Part shown: positions 44,578-52,139 of the stretch, in pieces
Layout of the letters: every line of letters starts with the position of its first letter
Position numbering within the stretch: the first letter of the stretch is position 1
IMG/VR virus record: IMGVR_UViG_3300030419_007825
Span: 1 to 52,139 of that record
DNA: 52,139 nucleotides
Direction: 5' to 3' (one strand)
Origin: a virus
Position numbers and translations under genes: made by a program
Notes under the pieces: generated by a model
The model's input: the letters and a program-made list of their open reading frames with translations, nothing else
Told to the model about the DNA's origin: nothing
Databases searched by the model: none

Positions 44578-47500
44578 TGGCGCGCAAATTTTGGTTAATT
44601 AATCGCACCCTTGCTATGGATCCGTCTTTGGAAAATAGGAAAAATAATTGGTGGAGCAACGAGAAGCGACAGCATCCGATGGTGAGTCGCCGCGGCTCAC
44701 CGGAAAGTGATTACCTCCGCCGATCTTTCGCGCGCTATTTTTCATGGCAAGAAGGGAACGACCCGGATGACTATAATAACTTCGGATACCTGAATTCATC
44801 TCCCCTCGACGCCCAGGCTGGCATGCCCCCGACAGTCGGGGCCAACATCACTCAGTATGCAGATCCATATCCTGTGTTCCCCCCTCAGATTCCCGTTGTA
44901 GTAGCTTTGGCCACCGAAAACCTTCCTTCCACTGGCGCCGGCTTGGCAAAATATATCTTTGGACACCCATCCCTAGGGAATTTGAGTGGGGAATATAATG
45001 CCATTATATTATCTGGCGCGGCGGATGCTTGGCTTGAAGCTTCTGAATGGGCGTTTGGCACCTCGGGGAACTCATGGGCCAGAGATCTTTTTAACGCCCC
45101 ATTTTGGACAAATTGGCAGGCCTATGTGTTAGGAGGGTCCGCTGTCACCTCCGATGACGATGATACCCCTGAAAGACAATTTTATGGATTATTCGGGGAT
45201 AGCGGTGGTACTCTATACTATGACTATCAATTTGAAAAAGATGTTCCCACACGAGAAGAAGTGGCAGTGGCCACCAACTATAACTACTATAATGCATTTT
45301 TTGATGAGATGGCTGATAATTCGAGCATTAGCGAACTTTATATTCCGAACCTATATGTGGTCTACAGTATTGGCTCCAATGGTTCCTACCTTTACCCTAG
45401 TCTTTATAATGACGATGGCTCATCGAGACAGAAAACGGGCTTAATATTATCTAATGGAATTGGCGAGCTAGCGAATGACTATCTAGACAATAGTCGAGTC
45501 CCTATAGGTCAGGTTTTTGCCAAGAACCAAGCCCCCGACTCGATTCTCAATAGGTTCACGCGAAAAGATTTTAGTTCCCCGCTCTACACCGCTTCGCTGG
45601 AGGCTCAAGTGGCGGATAAGAATAGGCACCTTGGGATTGGGACCGAGCTTTTAGCGGGCCCAAATAATTTACTGCAAGAGATTGCAGGAAGACAACATGC
45701 TTTTCCCTATAATGCTCAAGTGAGCTTCCCTCTAGCTGGTACAGGTGACTTGTTTGACAACCTATCAAGCCAGTTGTCGTCCTCTGCCCCGGAGCAGGCC
45801 CTCAAATTTTTCTTGTTTGAGGTAATGAAAGCCAATATACTCGATTTTAATTCGGGTTCTTACGACTTTTACGAGAGCCTCGATGTCTCGGCGAGAGAAG
45901 AAGACGACGGCGAATTTAAATATTATGGTTTTGATTGGACTAATGACGGCGATTGGGTCCCTCCCAATAATCCCGAAGCTAGAGAAAAGTACGCCACCAA
46001 CACCATTGATGTAGTCCGGCTTTTTACAAGCATTTTTGAGGAGCTTGGGAATACTTATGCAAACCCCCTCGGAGCCGGGGAGACTTATAATGGCTTCATA
46101 AACCAACTGTATTCATCCGTGAGAAGTATCGTCAATGGGCAGGGCTTTATTGTAGGACAGCAATCTTTTGGATGGCCCGGTAACCCCGAAAATGATGACG
46201 ATTATAATATTTTCACCGGTGAAGTTCCCCAGTTTTTGTTATATCTGGGGCAAACTTTAGTAGATCATTCACGCACACATTCTCAGCTGCTGGAGGGAAA
46301 TGAGGCCTATAATCAAACCCTGGTTTACAAGCTAGATAAACACCTTGTAGACCCGGCTAGCGGTGAGCCGCTGCCCGAACCGGTGCAGAGCGTCTACTTC
46401 CCCAATATGAGTGCCCAAAACGTAACCTACTATGATACACAGGTAAAGTTTGGTCAACAGTATATGTATAAGGCTTATTCCTATGATTTAGTAGTTGGTA
46501 ACCAATATAAGTATTTAGACCCCCAAGTCTATCCGCCTCCGGCGGCTCCGTGGCCTACTCAACTGGCGCCGCTTATGGGATTTGCTCTCCCTCTTTCCAA
46601 CCCCATTATCCCCGGCCCCCAATTCGATTTAAACCGAACACTTCAGCCTGACACCGCGGCCGCCTCCTTTGCGCCATTCCCGGGACAGCAGATATATGTT
46701 GGTAATCCTGTAACCTGGACCACGACGGTCCCCAATCCCAACGGTGAAACCATCTTTAAAAGAGTGGATCTTACGTCAATGAGTCTTTGGTATAATTCGG
46801 ATTACAGTCTATATTTTGACTACTGGGCGCCGCCAGCTTTGGATCCAATAGCAATAGAGATTCCCAATGTTGCATACCCTACTACTATGGGCGACACAAT
46901 AAAAGATATGAATTTGACTCTGTTGGCGGCAACTATAGAGCAGGGTCTAAATTATGGGGGACCACCAGAAGCCCCCCAGGGAAACATGTGGCGCGTGAGA
47001 TTTATTCCTGAACAGGGGTCCTCCACTCAGGGGCGCTTTGTGATAGCGGCGGCTAATGAACTCACTGACTTGCCCCCCGCAAAAAAAGCAACACTCGCAC
47101 AAACGCTTAATGTGTCGTCGGGGGATGTTAATGCGCTCTTTGATATAGATCCTAATTGGACTTTTATGAGCCCTTCGCCGACGAATCTTCTTTTCAGGAC
47201 AGGCCCCCATGGTTACCAGCCGGAATATCCTTGGGACATCACCGACGCGGGCAAAGCATCAGCCCAAGTTCAAAACTATAGATCAGTTAAAATTATGGAA
47301 TTGCCATATTTTGAGACCAATGTTTTTGAAGTGGTTGATCTTCCTCCTCAGTTTCCCGACGTAGAAATAGTACCGCTGAAGGGAGAAAGTAAAAGAATTA
47401 AGATTTTGCTGAACGAGAACGCTACTCGCAATGCCTATTTGCCTATGATCATCGAGCCTGAAGACACCGCAAAGTTTGAGGAGATTAGAATAGGTCAGGG

Positions 47501-48098
47501 CCGAGATCCCGGCGAGGCGCTAGTGTTTGGATCTGATGATTCTATAGTTTCATTTCAAATATATCGTACAGACACGCCTCCACAGGCATATACTGATTTT
47601 GCGGGCCATCTAACCGATACCTTAGATACATTCACGCCGTCCGGCAGATCTATTACTACTGCTAGCAAGCTGGATATGGTGGAGCCAAATGTAGTTTATT
47701 ATTATTGTTTTAGAACGATCGATAAGAATGGGTTTATATCGGTCCCCAGTCCCATCTTGAAAGTCCAAATGGTTGACGATAATGGCCGAGTTTATCCAAT
47801 CATAGAACCATATGACCTTCCAGTCGGAGAATCTAGAAGTGCCGAAAAGCCTTTCAAGCGATATTTAGAAATAGACACCTCTTTGCAGGCGAAACAACTT
47901 ACGGGCATTCCGGCTAATGCAACGTCAGCCGGTAATCCTCTGGACGCTCCGTCGGGTGTTTCGCTATCTGGGTCTGTTTGGGATGAAAATATTACATTTA
48001 AAGTGAGAGTAGTGAGTAAGGATACTGGAAGAAAGCTAGACTTGAACTTGAACTTCAATGCGCAAGCAATTCCAAATCCTAATTTGCAGGGTGATTAA
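44577..48098 (+). CDS. Large virion protein, 1173 aa, with Fn3-like segments
   Basis: The protein has a positively charged N-terminus (residues 1-70), then a long tyrosine-, asparagine- and proline-rich body. Two short segments look like fibronectin-type-III strands: TYYDTQVKFGQQYMYKAYSY at about 617-636, and VVYYYCFRTIDKNGFISVP at about 1039-1057, where 'Y-x-Y-x-x-x-x-x-D-x-x-G' is the typical E-F strand. The end is a serine- and glycine-rich region. It is likely a baseplate-periphery or fibre protein. Its stop lies in front of a 34-base gap that holds a candidate promoter. Confidence 0.6.
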   Translation: MARKFWLINRTLAMDPSLENRKNNWWSNEKRQHPMVSRRGSPESDYLRRSFARYFSWQEGNDPDDYNNFGYLNSSPLDAQAGMPPTVGANITQYADPYPVFPPQIPVVVALATENLPSTGAGLAKYIFGHPSLGNLSGEYNAIILSGAADAWLEASEWAFGTSGNSWARDLFNAPFWTNWQAYVLGGSAVTSDDDDTPERQFYGLFGDSGGTLYYDYQFEKDVPTREEVAVATNYNYYNAFFDEMADNSSISELYIPNLYVVYSIGSNGSYLYPSLYNDDGSSRQKTGLILSNGIGELANDYLDNSRVPIGQVFAKNQAPDSILNRFTRKDFSSPLYTASLEAQVADKNRHLGIGTELLAGPNNLLQEIAGRQHAFPYNAQVSFPLAGTGDLFDNLSSQLSSSAPEQALKFFLFEVMKANILDFNSGSYDFYESLDVSAREEDDGEFKYYGFDWTNDGDWVPPNNPEAREKYATNTIDVVRLFTSIFEELGNTYANPLGAGETYNGFINQLYSSVRSIVNGQGFIVGQQSFGWPGNPENDDDYNIFTGEVPQFLLYLGQTLVDHSRTHSQLLEGNEAYNQTLVYKLDKHLVDPASGEPLPEPVQSVYFPNMSAQNVTYYDTQVKFGQQYMYKAYSYDLVVGNQYKYLDPQVYPPPAAPWPTQLAPLMGFALPLSNPIIPGPQFDLNRTLQPDTAAASFAPFPGQQIYVGNPVTWTTTVPNPNGETIFKRVDLTSMSLWYNSDYSLYFDYWAPPALDPIAIEIPNVAYPTTMGDTIKDMNLTLLAATIEQGLNYGGPPEAPQGNMWRVRFIPEQGSSTQGRFVIAAANELTDLPPAKKATLAQTLNVSSGDVNALFDIDPNWTFMSPSPTNLLFRTGPHGYQPEYPWDITDAGKASAQVQNYRSVKIMELPYFETNVFEVVDLPPQFPDVEIVPLKGESKRIKILLNENATRNAYLPMIIEPEDTAKFEEIRIGQGRDPGEALVFGSDDSIVSFQIYRTDTPPQAYTDFAGHLTDTLDTFTPSGRSITTASKLDMVEPNVVYYYCFRTIDKNGFISVPSPILKVQMVDDNGRVYPIIEPYDLPVGESRSAEKPFKRYLEIDTSLQAKQLTGIPANATSAGNPLDAPSGVSLSGSVWDENITFKVRVVSKDTGRKLDLNLNFNAQAIPNPNLQGD

Positions 48099-48132
48099 TT
48101 TGTTGTAAACTATTTATGTTAGGGATTTTACT
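48099..48132 (+). promoter_or_regulatory. Candidate late promoter before the 312-aa virion gene
   Basis: This 34-base gap contains TAAACTATTTAT (48106-48117), nearly the same as the element before the gp25 gene, followed by GTTAGGGATTTTACT and the ATG. TTAGGGA also serves as ribosome binding site. The pairing of the two elements in the two longest gaps of the structural block is the only support; the spacing to the ATG differs by three bases. Confidence 0.4.
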
Positions 48133-49071
48133 ATGGCTTTTTTAGATAACTCCGGCGATATTATATTAGACGCCGTCTTAACCGACACCGGCCGCCTGCG
48201 CCTAGCGCAAGGTGACGGAACATTCACGATCGTAAAGTTTGCTTTAGGCGACGACGAAATCGATTATGGACTTTATGAGAAGAACAAGGAGTCGGCCCTC
48301 AAGGCTCTCACCCTTTTGCAAACCCCGGTCTTGGAAGCTTTTGCAAATAATGCATCTAGCATGAAGAGCAGATTATTGTCGTACGGCGGCGATGCAGATC
48401 TTCTTTACTTACCAGTGATTAAACTTAATGAAAACGGCTCTAGTGCTCGCTTTGGATCAGGCGCCAGCGCAAAATATATTGTTCCCGTCGATAAGACTAC
48501 TGTGGACGATATCGTACCCGATGGGACCACTGCTGTTCCCAGTGGTGTTTTAAACGGCTATCAGCCGGGCCCCTCCGAACATATGGTTCGCGCCGACCAG
48601 GGTCTGGACACCAGTGCGATCACTCAGGACATCCCCTTGGATGCGGAGCTGAACGAAACCCAGTTCATGATTCAGATGGATAGCCGACTGGGCGGCCTAG
48701 TAAACCCTGTAAACCAGCAGGCAACTCCCGCTACGCTTAGTTACGTGGATGATGACAGAGTGGCTTCTTACGTGTTAACGCTTAATACAGACTCGGATTA
48801 TGTTGTGGATTTGCCGGCCGTGTTGGACTCCACCAACGGCAGCACATCTATTTTAGGCCCCACCGGTTCGCGTGTTAAGTTTAAGATCGCTGCTTCCACT
48901 TCTCTACGCACGAGTTCCTATTTGTTTACTGTGTTGGGGAACACCGGCACCGAGGCAATCGGAAGTATGAGCAGCGCGGCATACAAGTACATTGATTCAA
49001 CTATATCTATCACCGGCCAGACTACCGGCTACAGATTAGACATTCCAGTTAGATATGTTAAGAAAATATAA
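48133..49071 (+). CDS. Virion structural protein with 'DxVLTDTGRxxLAxG' N-terminal domain, 312 aa
   Basis: The N-terminus has DAVLTDTGRLRLAQGDG and FALGDDEIDY, which I recall from conserved structural proteins of marine phages. The same outline (D-x-V-x-T-x-x-G-x-x-x-L-A-x-G ... A/F-x-x-D-D-x-I) appears at the start of the 355-residue protein at 40352, so both probably share a domain that docks to a common partner. The middle is variable and the last 110 residues form beta strands (SYVLTLNTDSDYVV, YRLDIPVRYV). It probably belongs to the tail or fibre assembly. It has its own candidate promoter. Confidence 0.7.
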   Translation: MAFLDNSGDIILDAVLTDTGRLRLAQGDGTFTIVKFALGDDEIDYGLYEKNKESALKALTLLQTPVLEAFANNASSMKSRLLSYGGDADLLYLPVIKLNENGSSARFGSGASAKYIVPVDKTTVDDIVPDGTTAVPSGVLNGYQPGPSEHMVRADQGLDTSAITQDIPLDAELNETQFMIQMDSRLGGLVNPVNQQATPATLSYVDDDRVASYVLTLNTDSDYVVDLPAVLDSTNGSTSILGPTGSRVKFKIAASTSLRTSSYLFTVLGNTGTEAIGSMSSAAYKYIDSTISITGQTTGYRLDIPVRYVKKI

Positions 49072-49081
49072 GGTATAAAAG

Positions 49082-50149
49082 ATGGCAAGCATTTATAAGA
49101 CATTCACCTCTAATGATATTGTAAGCAAGAGAGATCTGCTTCATGAGGCAATCCCTCTCACTGGCACAATCGTTTCCGGAACGTACAGTGATGAGAACAT
49201 TAAAGTATATCCGGCCCACGACATGTTTGAGTCCGTATTCGACTACCCTTACTTGAGTTCTTCGGCTAATCACATTTTTGATTTAACTGCCGGCTTTGCT
49301 AGTGACTCGGGACTTTCCTCCTCGGCCGTCGATGCCAGTCTTCTTCCGGCCAAAAAGATCAACATTTATAACCAAATGGCACAAATTCTTGTTGGCTTCG
49401 ATGCGACAGGATCGGTTCGCAACTTTGATCGCGATGGTGATCTTACAGGCGGAAATCAGCTTAAAGAGGTATTCTTTGTAAACTTCGCCCGACTTCTAAC
49501 CAAAGACGAGATTAAGAAACAGTCGTTTTCAATCCAGTTTTTAACGGGTGGCACTGTGAGTGCCCCCACCGATAGTCTAACAATCGCGGATTATGGGGCC
49601 CTTACGTCTTATAAGACAAACTCTCCAGCTGGTGAGTATGGAATTCTTTATACGTCTTCTGCAGATCCGAATGCCAATTCTGGTGTTGGACTGATTTATT
49701 ACCAAGCAGGTATTTGTGTTCTTACGGCCTCTATTTTTGATGGAGATGCTTCTGACTATATTGGACCAAACGGCGCCCATGGTGCGGCCGCAGCCGATAA
49801 TCAGGATACTTCCGAAAAGCTGCTGGTTTCGGGATCTATTTCGGGCTCTGCTGATGCGCTGAGAAATCGTTTGGAAAATATTTCTTTCAACAACACCATT
49901 GAGATTAATTCGACCATTTACTTCTGTCGGGCAAACAATAACGAGTTTAACTATTCTAGTAACCCCACATATCTCAGTCAGAGTCAGATTGTTGTCAAGA
50001 ACAACGCTGAAGAATTGCCTGTAGCTTTTGTTACTTCGGTGGGTTTGTACTCGGCAGACAATGAGCTGCTGGCGACTGCCAAGCTCTCTGAGCCCTTAGA
50101 GAAAAACCCGACTGATGAATTTACCCTGCGAGTAAGATTGGATTACTAA
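49082..50149 (+). CDS. Virion protein, paralogue of the next gene, 355 aa
   Basis: The function is not known, but the protein is a paralogue of the following 446-residue protein in its C-terminal half. Shared features are SSNPTY at 292-297, GLYSADNELLATAKL and FTLRVRLDY at the end, in the same order and spacing. The N-terminal half is different and includes a long serine-rich region. It has the length and composition of a tail-fibre or baseplate appendage protein. TAAGGTATAAAAG supplies the ribosome binding site. It follows the 312-residue gene by ten bases. Confidence 0.65.
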   Translation: MASIYKTFTSNDIVSKRDLLHEAIPLTGTIVSGTYSDENIKVYPAHDMFESVFDYPYLSSSANHIFDLTAGFASDSGLSSSAVDASLLPAKKINIYNQMAQILVGFDATGSVRNFDRDGDLTGGNQLKEVFFVNFARLLTKDEIKKQSFSIQFLTGGTVSAPTDSLTIADYGALTSYKTNSPAGEYGILYTSSADPNANSGVGLIYYQAGICVLTASIFDGDASDYIGPNGAHGAAAADNQDTSEKLLVSGSISGSADALRNRLENISFNNTIEINSTIYFCRANNNEFNYSSNPTYLSQSQIVVKNNAEELPVAFVTSVGLYSADNELLATAKLSEPLEKNPTDEFTLRVRLDY

Positions 50150-50169
50150 ACGTAAGTTAAGAAAATGAA

Positions 50170-51510
50170 ATGGCGCATATCTTTAGATTTAACAAATCAG
50201 ACAAGATTATCAATCTTGTAAAGACGTATCCAAAGGTATCCTATTATTTTTATAGTGGCTCCGCTTACTATAACAACCAATATAATTTAAGCGGAGCCTT
50301 TTCGGCCAGCGCGCTCGGAGTTCCATCGGGTTACGTTTCATTATATGAACAAAATGTGGACCGTTCTGGTTCTATCAACTTCGCAGATTCCACATTAACC
50401 GGCGACATTAAGGATCCTTTTGGTCATGCCGTCGCTGCCGGCGTTGACCCACGCACCTTTTACGACGGAGCCAATCCTCGGTATGCCACGTTTAAGGTCA
50501 AGGATGGAACCCGGATAGGCTTCAAGACAGTTACTGATAAGCAATTTAATATTAGTTCATCTTTCGGAAGTGTATTGTCCCAAAACTATCCGCTTTCTGC
50601 ATCTATTCAGAAGTATTTTTACGCCGCTGCAGCTGCTAAGTTTGCCACCTCTTCCGTCGATAATTCTGCTTCTACGCCAACCTATACCACCGGTTCGATA
50701 ACTTATCTGTATGCTCTAAAAAACAGCCTTAATCACTACTCTGTTGTAAACCCCAATTATCAAGTTTCTTCTTCGGTGAGAGATCTTACTGCTAGTTCCC
50801 CGTCACCCGGAGCCATAGATGTTGGATTAGTTACAATTCCCACTATACTCTATGGTGATACTATTAAGCGCGGAAGTGTGAATTTAAAATTCTACATAAC
50901 CGGGACTTTGGTGGGAGAACTCAAGGACGAGAATAGAAATGGCGATCTGATCCAGACTGGCCCTGCAGGATCCACCGGTTCGGGGTCTGTCGCCGGCATC
51001 GCGCTCTACAGCGAAGGCTTCCTGGTTTTGAGTGGCGCCTGGGCCCTTTCAGATTCTCACACAGAGGATTATGTTGAGACGGGCGTCAGTGTGGCACCAT
51101 CATGGAAATACTTTGCTCAAACAATCTCTGCCTCTGCTCCGACAACTCATTCATCAAGTTATGCTCTAAATTTTAGCGGTTCTCACAAGATTCCTACTAT
51201 GACTGTGTTTGCACATGCTGGAAAAGGTGACCTAAACCACTCTAATAATCCGACATATATCAGCAAGAACACGCAACTCTATCTTACATCTGGATCAAAT
51301 GGGTATCAACAAAATCCAGACGCCACAATCAAAAATGTGGTAAGCTCCTCCTATCCGGATCCCACAGGTTCTTTCACCAAAACCACCTATATCTCCAAGA
51401 TCGGACTTTATGATAAGAACAAAAATCTTATAGCTATTGCCAAGGTGGCAACGCCCGTTAAGAAAACAGCTGAACGTGACTTTACATTTAAGATCAAGCT
51501 AGATATCTGA
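50170..51510 (+). CDS. Virion protein, paralogue of the preceding gene, 446 aa
   Basis: The last 90 residues repeat those of the 49082 gene: SNNPTY at 358-363, IGLYDKNKNLIAIAKV and FTFKIKLDI. The upstream part has KIINLVKTYP near residue 13 and a strand-rich middle with many serines, threonines and tyrosines. The N-terminal parts of the two proteins are not alike, so only the C-terminal domain was duplicated or kept. It may form a symmetric unit together with its paralogue at the tail periphery. 20 bases separate the two genes. Confidence 0.65.
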   Translation: MAHIFRFNKSDKIINLVKTYPKVSYYFYSGSAYYNNQYNLSGAFSASALGVPSGYVSLYEQNVDRSGSINFADSTLTGDIKDPFGHAVAAGVDPRTFYDGANPRYATFKVKDGTRIGFKTVTDKQFNISSSFGSVLSQNYPLSASIQKYFYAAAAAKFATSSVDNSASTPTYTTGSITYLYALKNSLNHYSVVNPNYQVSSSVRDLTASSPSPGAIDVGLVTIPTILYGDTIKRGSVNLKFYITGTLVGELKDENRNGDLIQTGPAGSTGSGSVAGIALYSEGFLVLSGAWALSDSHTEDYVETGVSVAPSWKYFAQTISASAPTTHSSSYALNFSGSHKIPTMTVFAHAGKGDLNHSNNPTYISKNTQLYLTSGSNGYQQNPDATIKNVVSSSYPDPTGSFTKTTYISKIGLYDKNKNLIAIAKVATPVKKTAERDFTFKIKLDI

Positions 51511-51537
51511 TATTATCTGCTAAAAGGGAGAGCGAAG

Positions 51538-51711
51538 ATGGCAGTTACGCGTGATATAATTGTTGATGAGCTTTATCGTTCCATACGAGATGCAATGAAC
51601 GCCTTTTTGTGGACGCACCGCGAAAAAAACAATGTAATAGTCCAGCTCGATGATAAGAAGATTACTATCTCATTTAGGATAAAAATAGAAGATTCCGAGA
51701 TAGAAAAATGA
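51538..51711 (+). CDS. Small protein of unknown function, 57 aa
   Basis: The gene starts at an ATG at 51538, 27 bases after the last structural gene and preceded by AAAAGGGAGAG. It encodes 57 residues with a helix (RDIIVDELYRSIRDAMNAF) and a second half of strands (VIVQLDDKKITISF). I do not recognise it. Its TGA at 51709-51711 overlaps the ATG of the RuvC-like gene at 51708, so the two are translationally coupled and may work together. Confidence 0.6.
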   Translation: MAVTRDIIVDELYRSIRDAMNAFLWTHREKNNVIVQLDDKKITISFRIKIEDSEIEK

Positions 51712-52139
51712 TTTTAGGAATAGACGTTTCAACCAGTATTACTGGTTACACCCTGCTAGATGAAACCGGCAAGATTATAGAGTGCGGCCATATCGATATG
51801 CGCAAAGAGAAGAACTTCTTCAAGAAGGCAACTCTTGTTGAAGATGCACTAGCTCAGATCACTGGCTACACCACCATTCAGGCGGTATATATCGAGCAGC
51901 CCTTTTTGTTTTTCAAGTCCGGCGGATCATCTGCAGCCACGATGGCAGCCCTCCAAAAATTTAATGGCGTTGTGTCGTGGATATGCTATAATCTATTTGA
52001 CCTTGAGCCCAAGTACCTAAAGGCCCAGGAAGCGCGAAAGCTTTGCTCTATTAAGGTCCCCCGCGGCCAGAAGGCAAAGAAGGTTGTCATGGATTTTATC
52101 ATTGACAACGTGCCCGACTTTGATGTAGAATACACAAGA
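51708..52139 (+). CDS. RuvC-like Holliday junction resolvase (3' end beyond the window)
   Basis: The 144 visible residues start MILGIDVSTSITGY, where Asp6 is the first catalytic acid of the RNase-H-like RuvC fold. The strand AVYIEQP at about 63-69 carries the second acid, Glu67, and a 'SSAATMAALQKFNG' helix follows. The window ends before the last acidic residues. The protein would resolve four-way or branched DNA during replication, recombination or packaging; T4 uses the unrelated endonuclease VII for this. The assignment is firm in fold and less so in exact function. Confidence 0.8.
   Translation, partial: MILGIDVSTSITGYTLLDETGKIIECGHIDMRKEKNFFKKATLVEDALAQITGYTTIQAVYIEQPFLFFKSGGSSAATMAALQKFNGVVSWICYNLFDLEPKYLKAQEARKLCSIKVPRGQKAKKVVMDFIIDNVPDFDVEYTR

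Noticed and set aside
1-52139. tRNA genes, insertion sequences, integrase or attachment sites
   Set aside because: Reading the gaps showed no cloverleaf, transposase motif, recombinase or flanking direct repeats; gaps are too short to hold most of these.

Overview
The window reads as a segment of a large contractile-tailed (T4-like, myovirus-type) bacteriophage genome. All recognisable genes lie on the + strand, they are packed with 1-50 nt overlaps or gaps of at most 83 nt, and they include a gp55-type late sigma factor, a gp25-like and a gp6-like baseplate wedge protein, a tail-associated lysozyme-like protein and a series of very large virion proteins. From memory, several structural families resemble those of marine or aquatic phages, but no search was run. 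The sugar chemistry suggests a Gram-negative host; this is inference. No tRNA, CRISPR array, insertion sequence or integrase was seen, and no stretch over 300 bases lacks a gene.

Layout. (1) 1-1749: the end of a possible PhoH-like ATPase gene, a small conserved-looking protein, a lethal-factor-like HExxH metalloprotease and a RecB/Cas4-like nuclease with four cysteines placed for a 4Fe-4S cluster. (2) 1758-17489: a roughly 16-kb carbohydrate island with four GT-B glycosyltransferases, a GT9-like transferase, a GT-D-like transferase, a sulfotransferase, a methyltransferase and two sets of sugar enzymes. Set A is an RpiB-HldE(C) fusion, a HldE(N)-like sugar kinase, AraD, a cupin, a transaldolase and a HAD phosphatase. 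Set B is a WbpI-like 2-epimerase, a DegT aminotransferase, a sugar N-formyltransferase and a WbpB/WlbA-like oxidoreductase. An extended SDR closes the island. (3) 17491-19226: small proteins, an FmdB-type zinc ribbon, a small membrane protein and the late sigma factor. (4) 19219-51510: tail and baseplate, including proteins of 2038, 3033, 1052 and 1173 residues. (5) 51538-52139: a 57-residue protein and the start of a RuvC-like resolvase.

How the genes may work together. Set A has the isomerase, kinase, phosphatase and nucleotidyltransferase classes needed to turn a sugar phosphate such as sedoheptulose-7-phosphate into an NDP-heptose, with transaldolase and AraD adjusting the pentose-phosphate pool. 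Set B matches the WbpB-WbpE-(acyl transfer)-WbpI route to UDP-2,3-diamino-2,3-dideoxy-hexuronic acids, but a formyltransferase takes the place of the usual WbpD acetyltransferase. The transferases could assemble these sugars into a glycan that is then sulfated and methylated. Position next to the late sigma factor and the virion genes favours decoration of the phage particle, but remodelling of host surface glycan or DNA glycosylation is not excluded. This phage-encoded glycan pathway is the strongest candidate here for an undescribed system.
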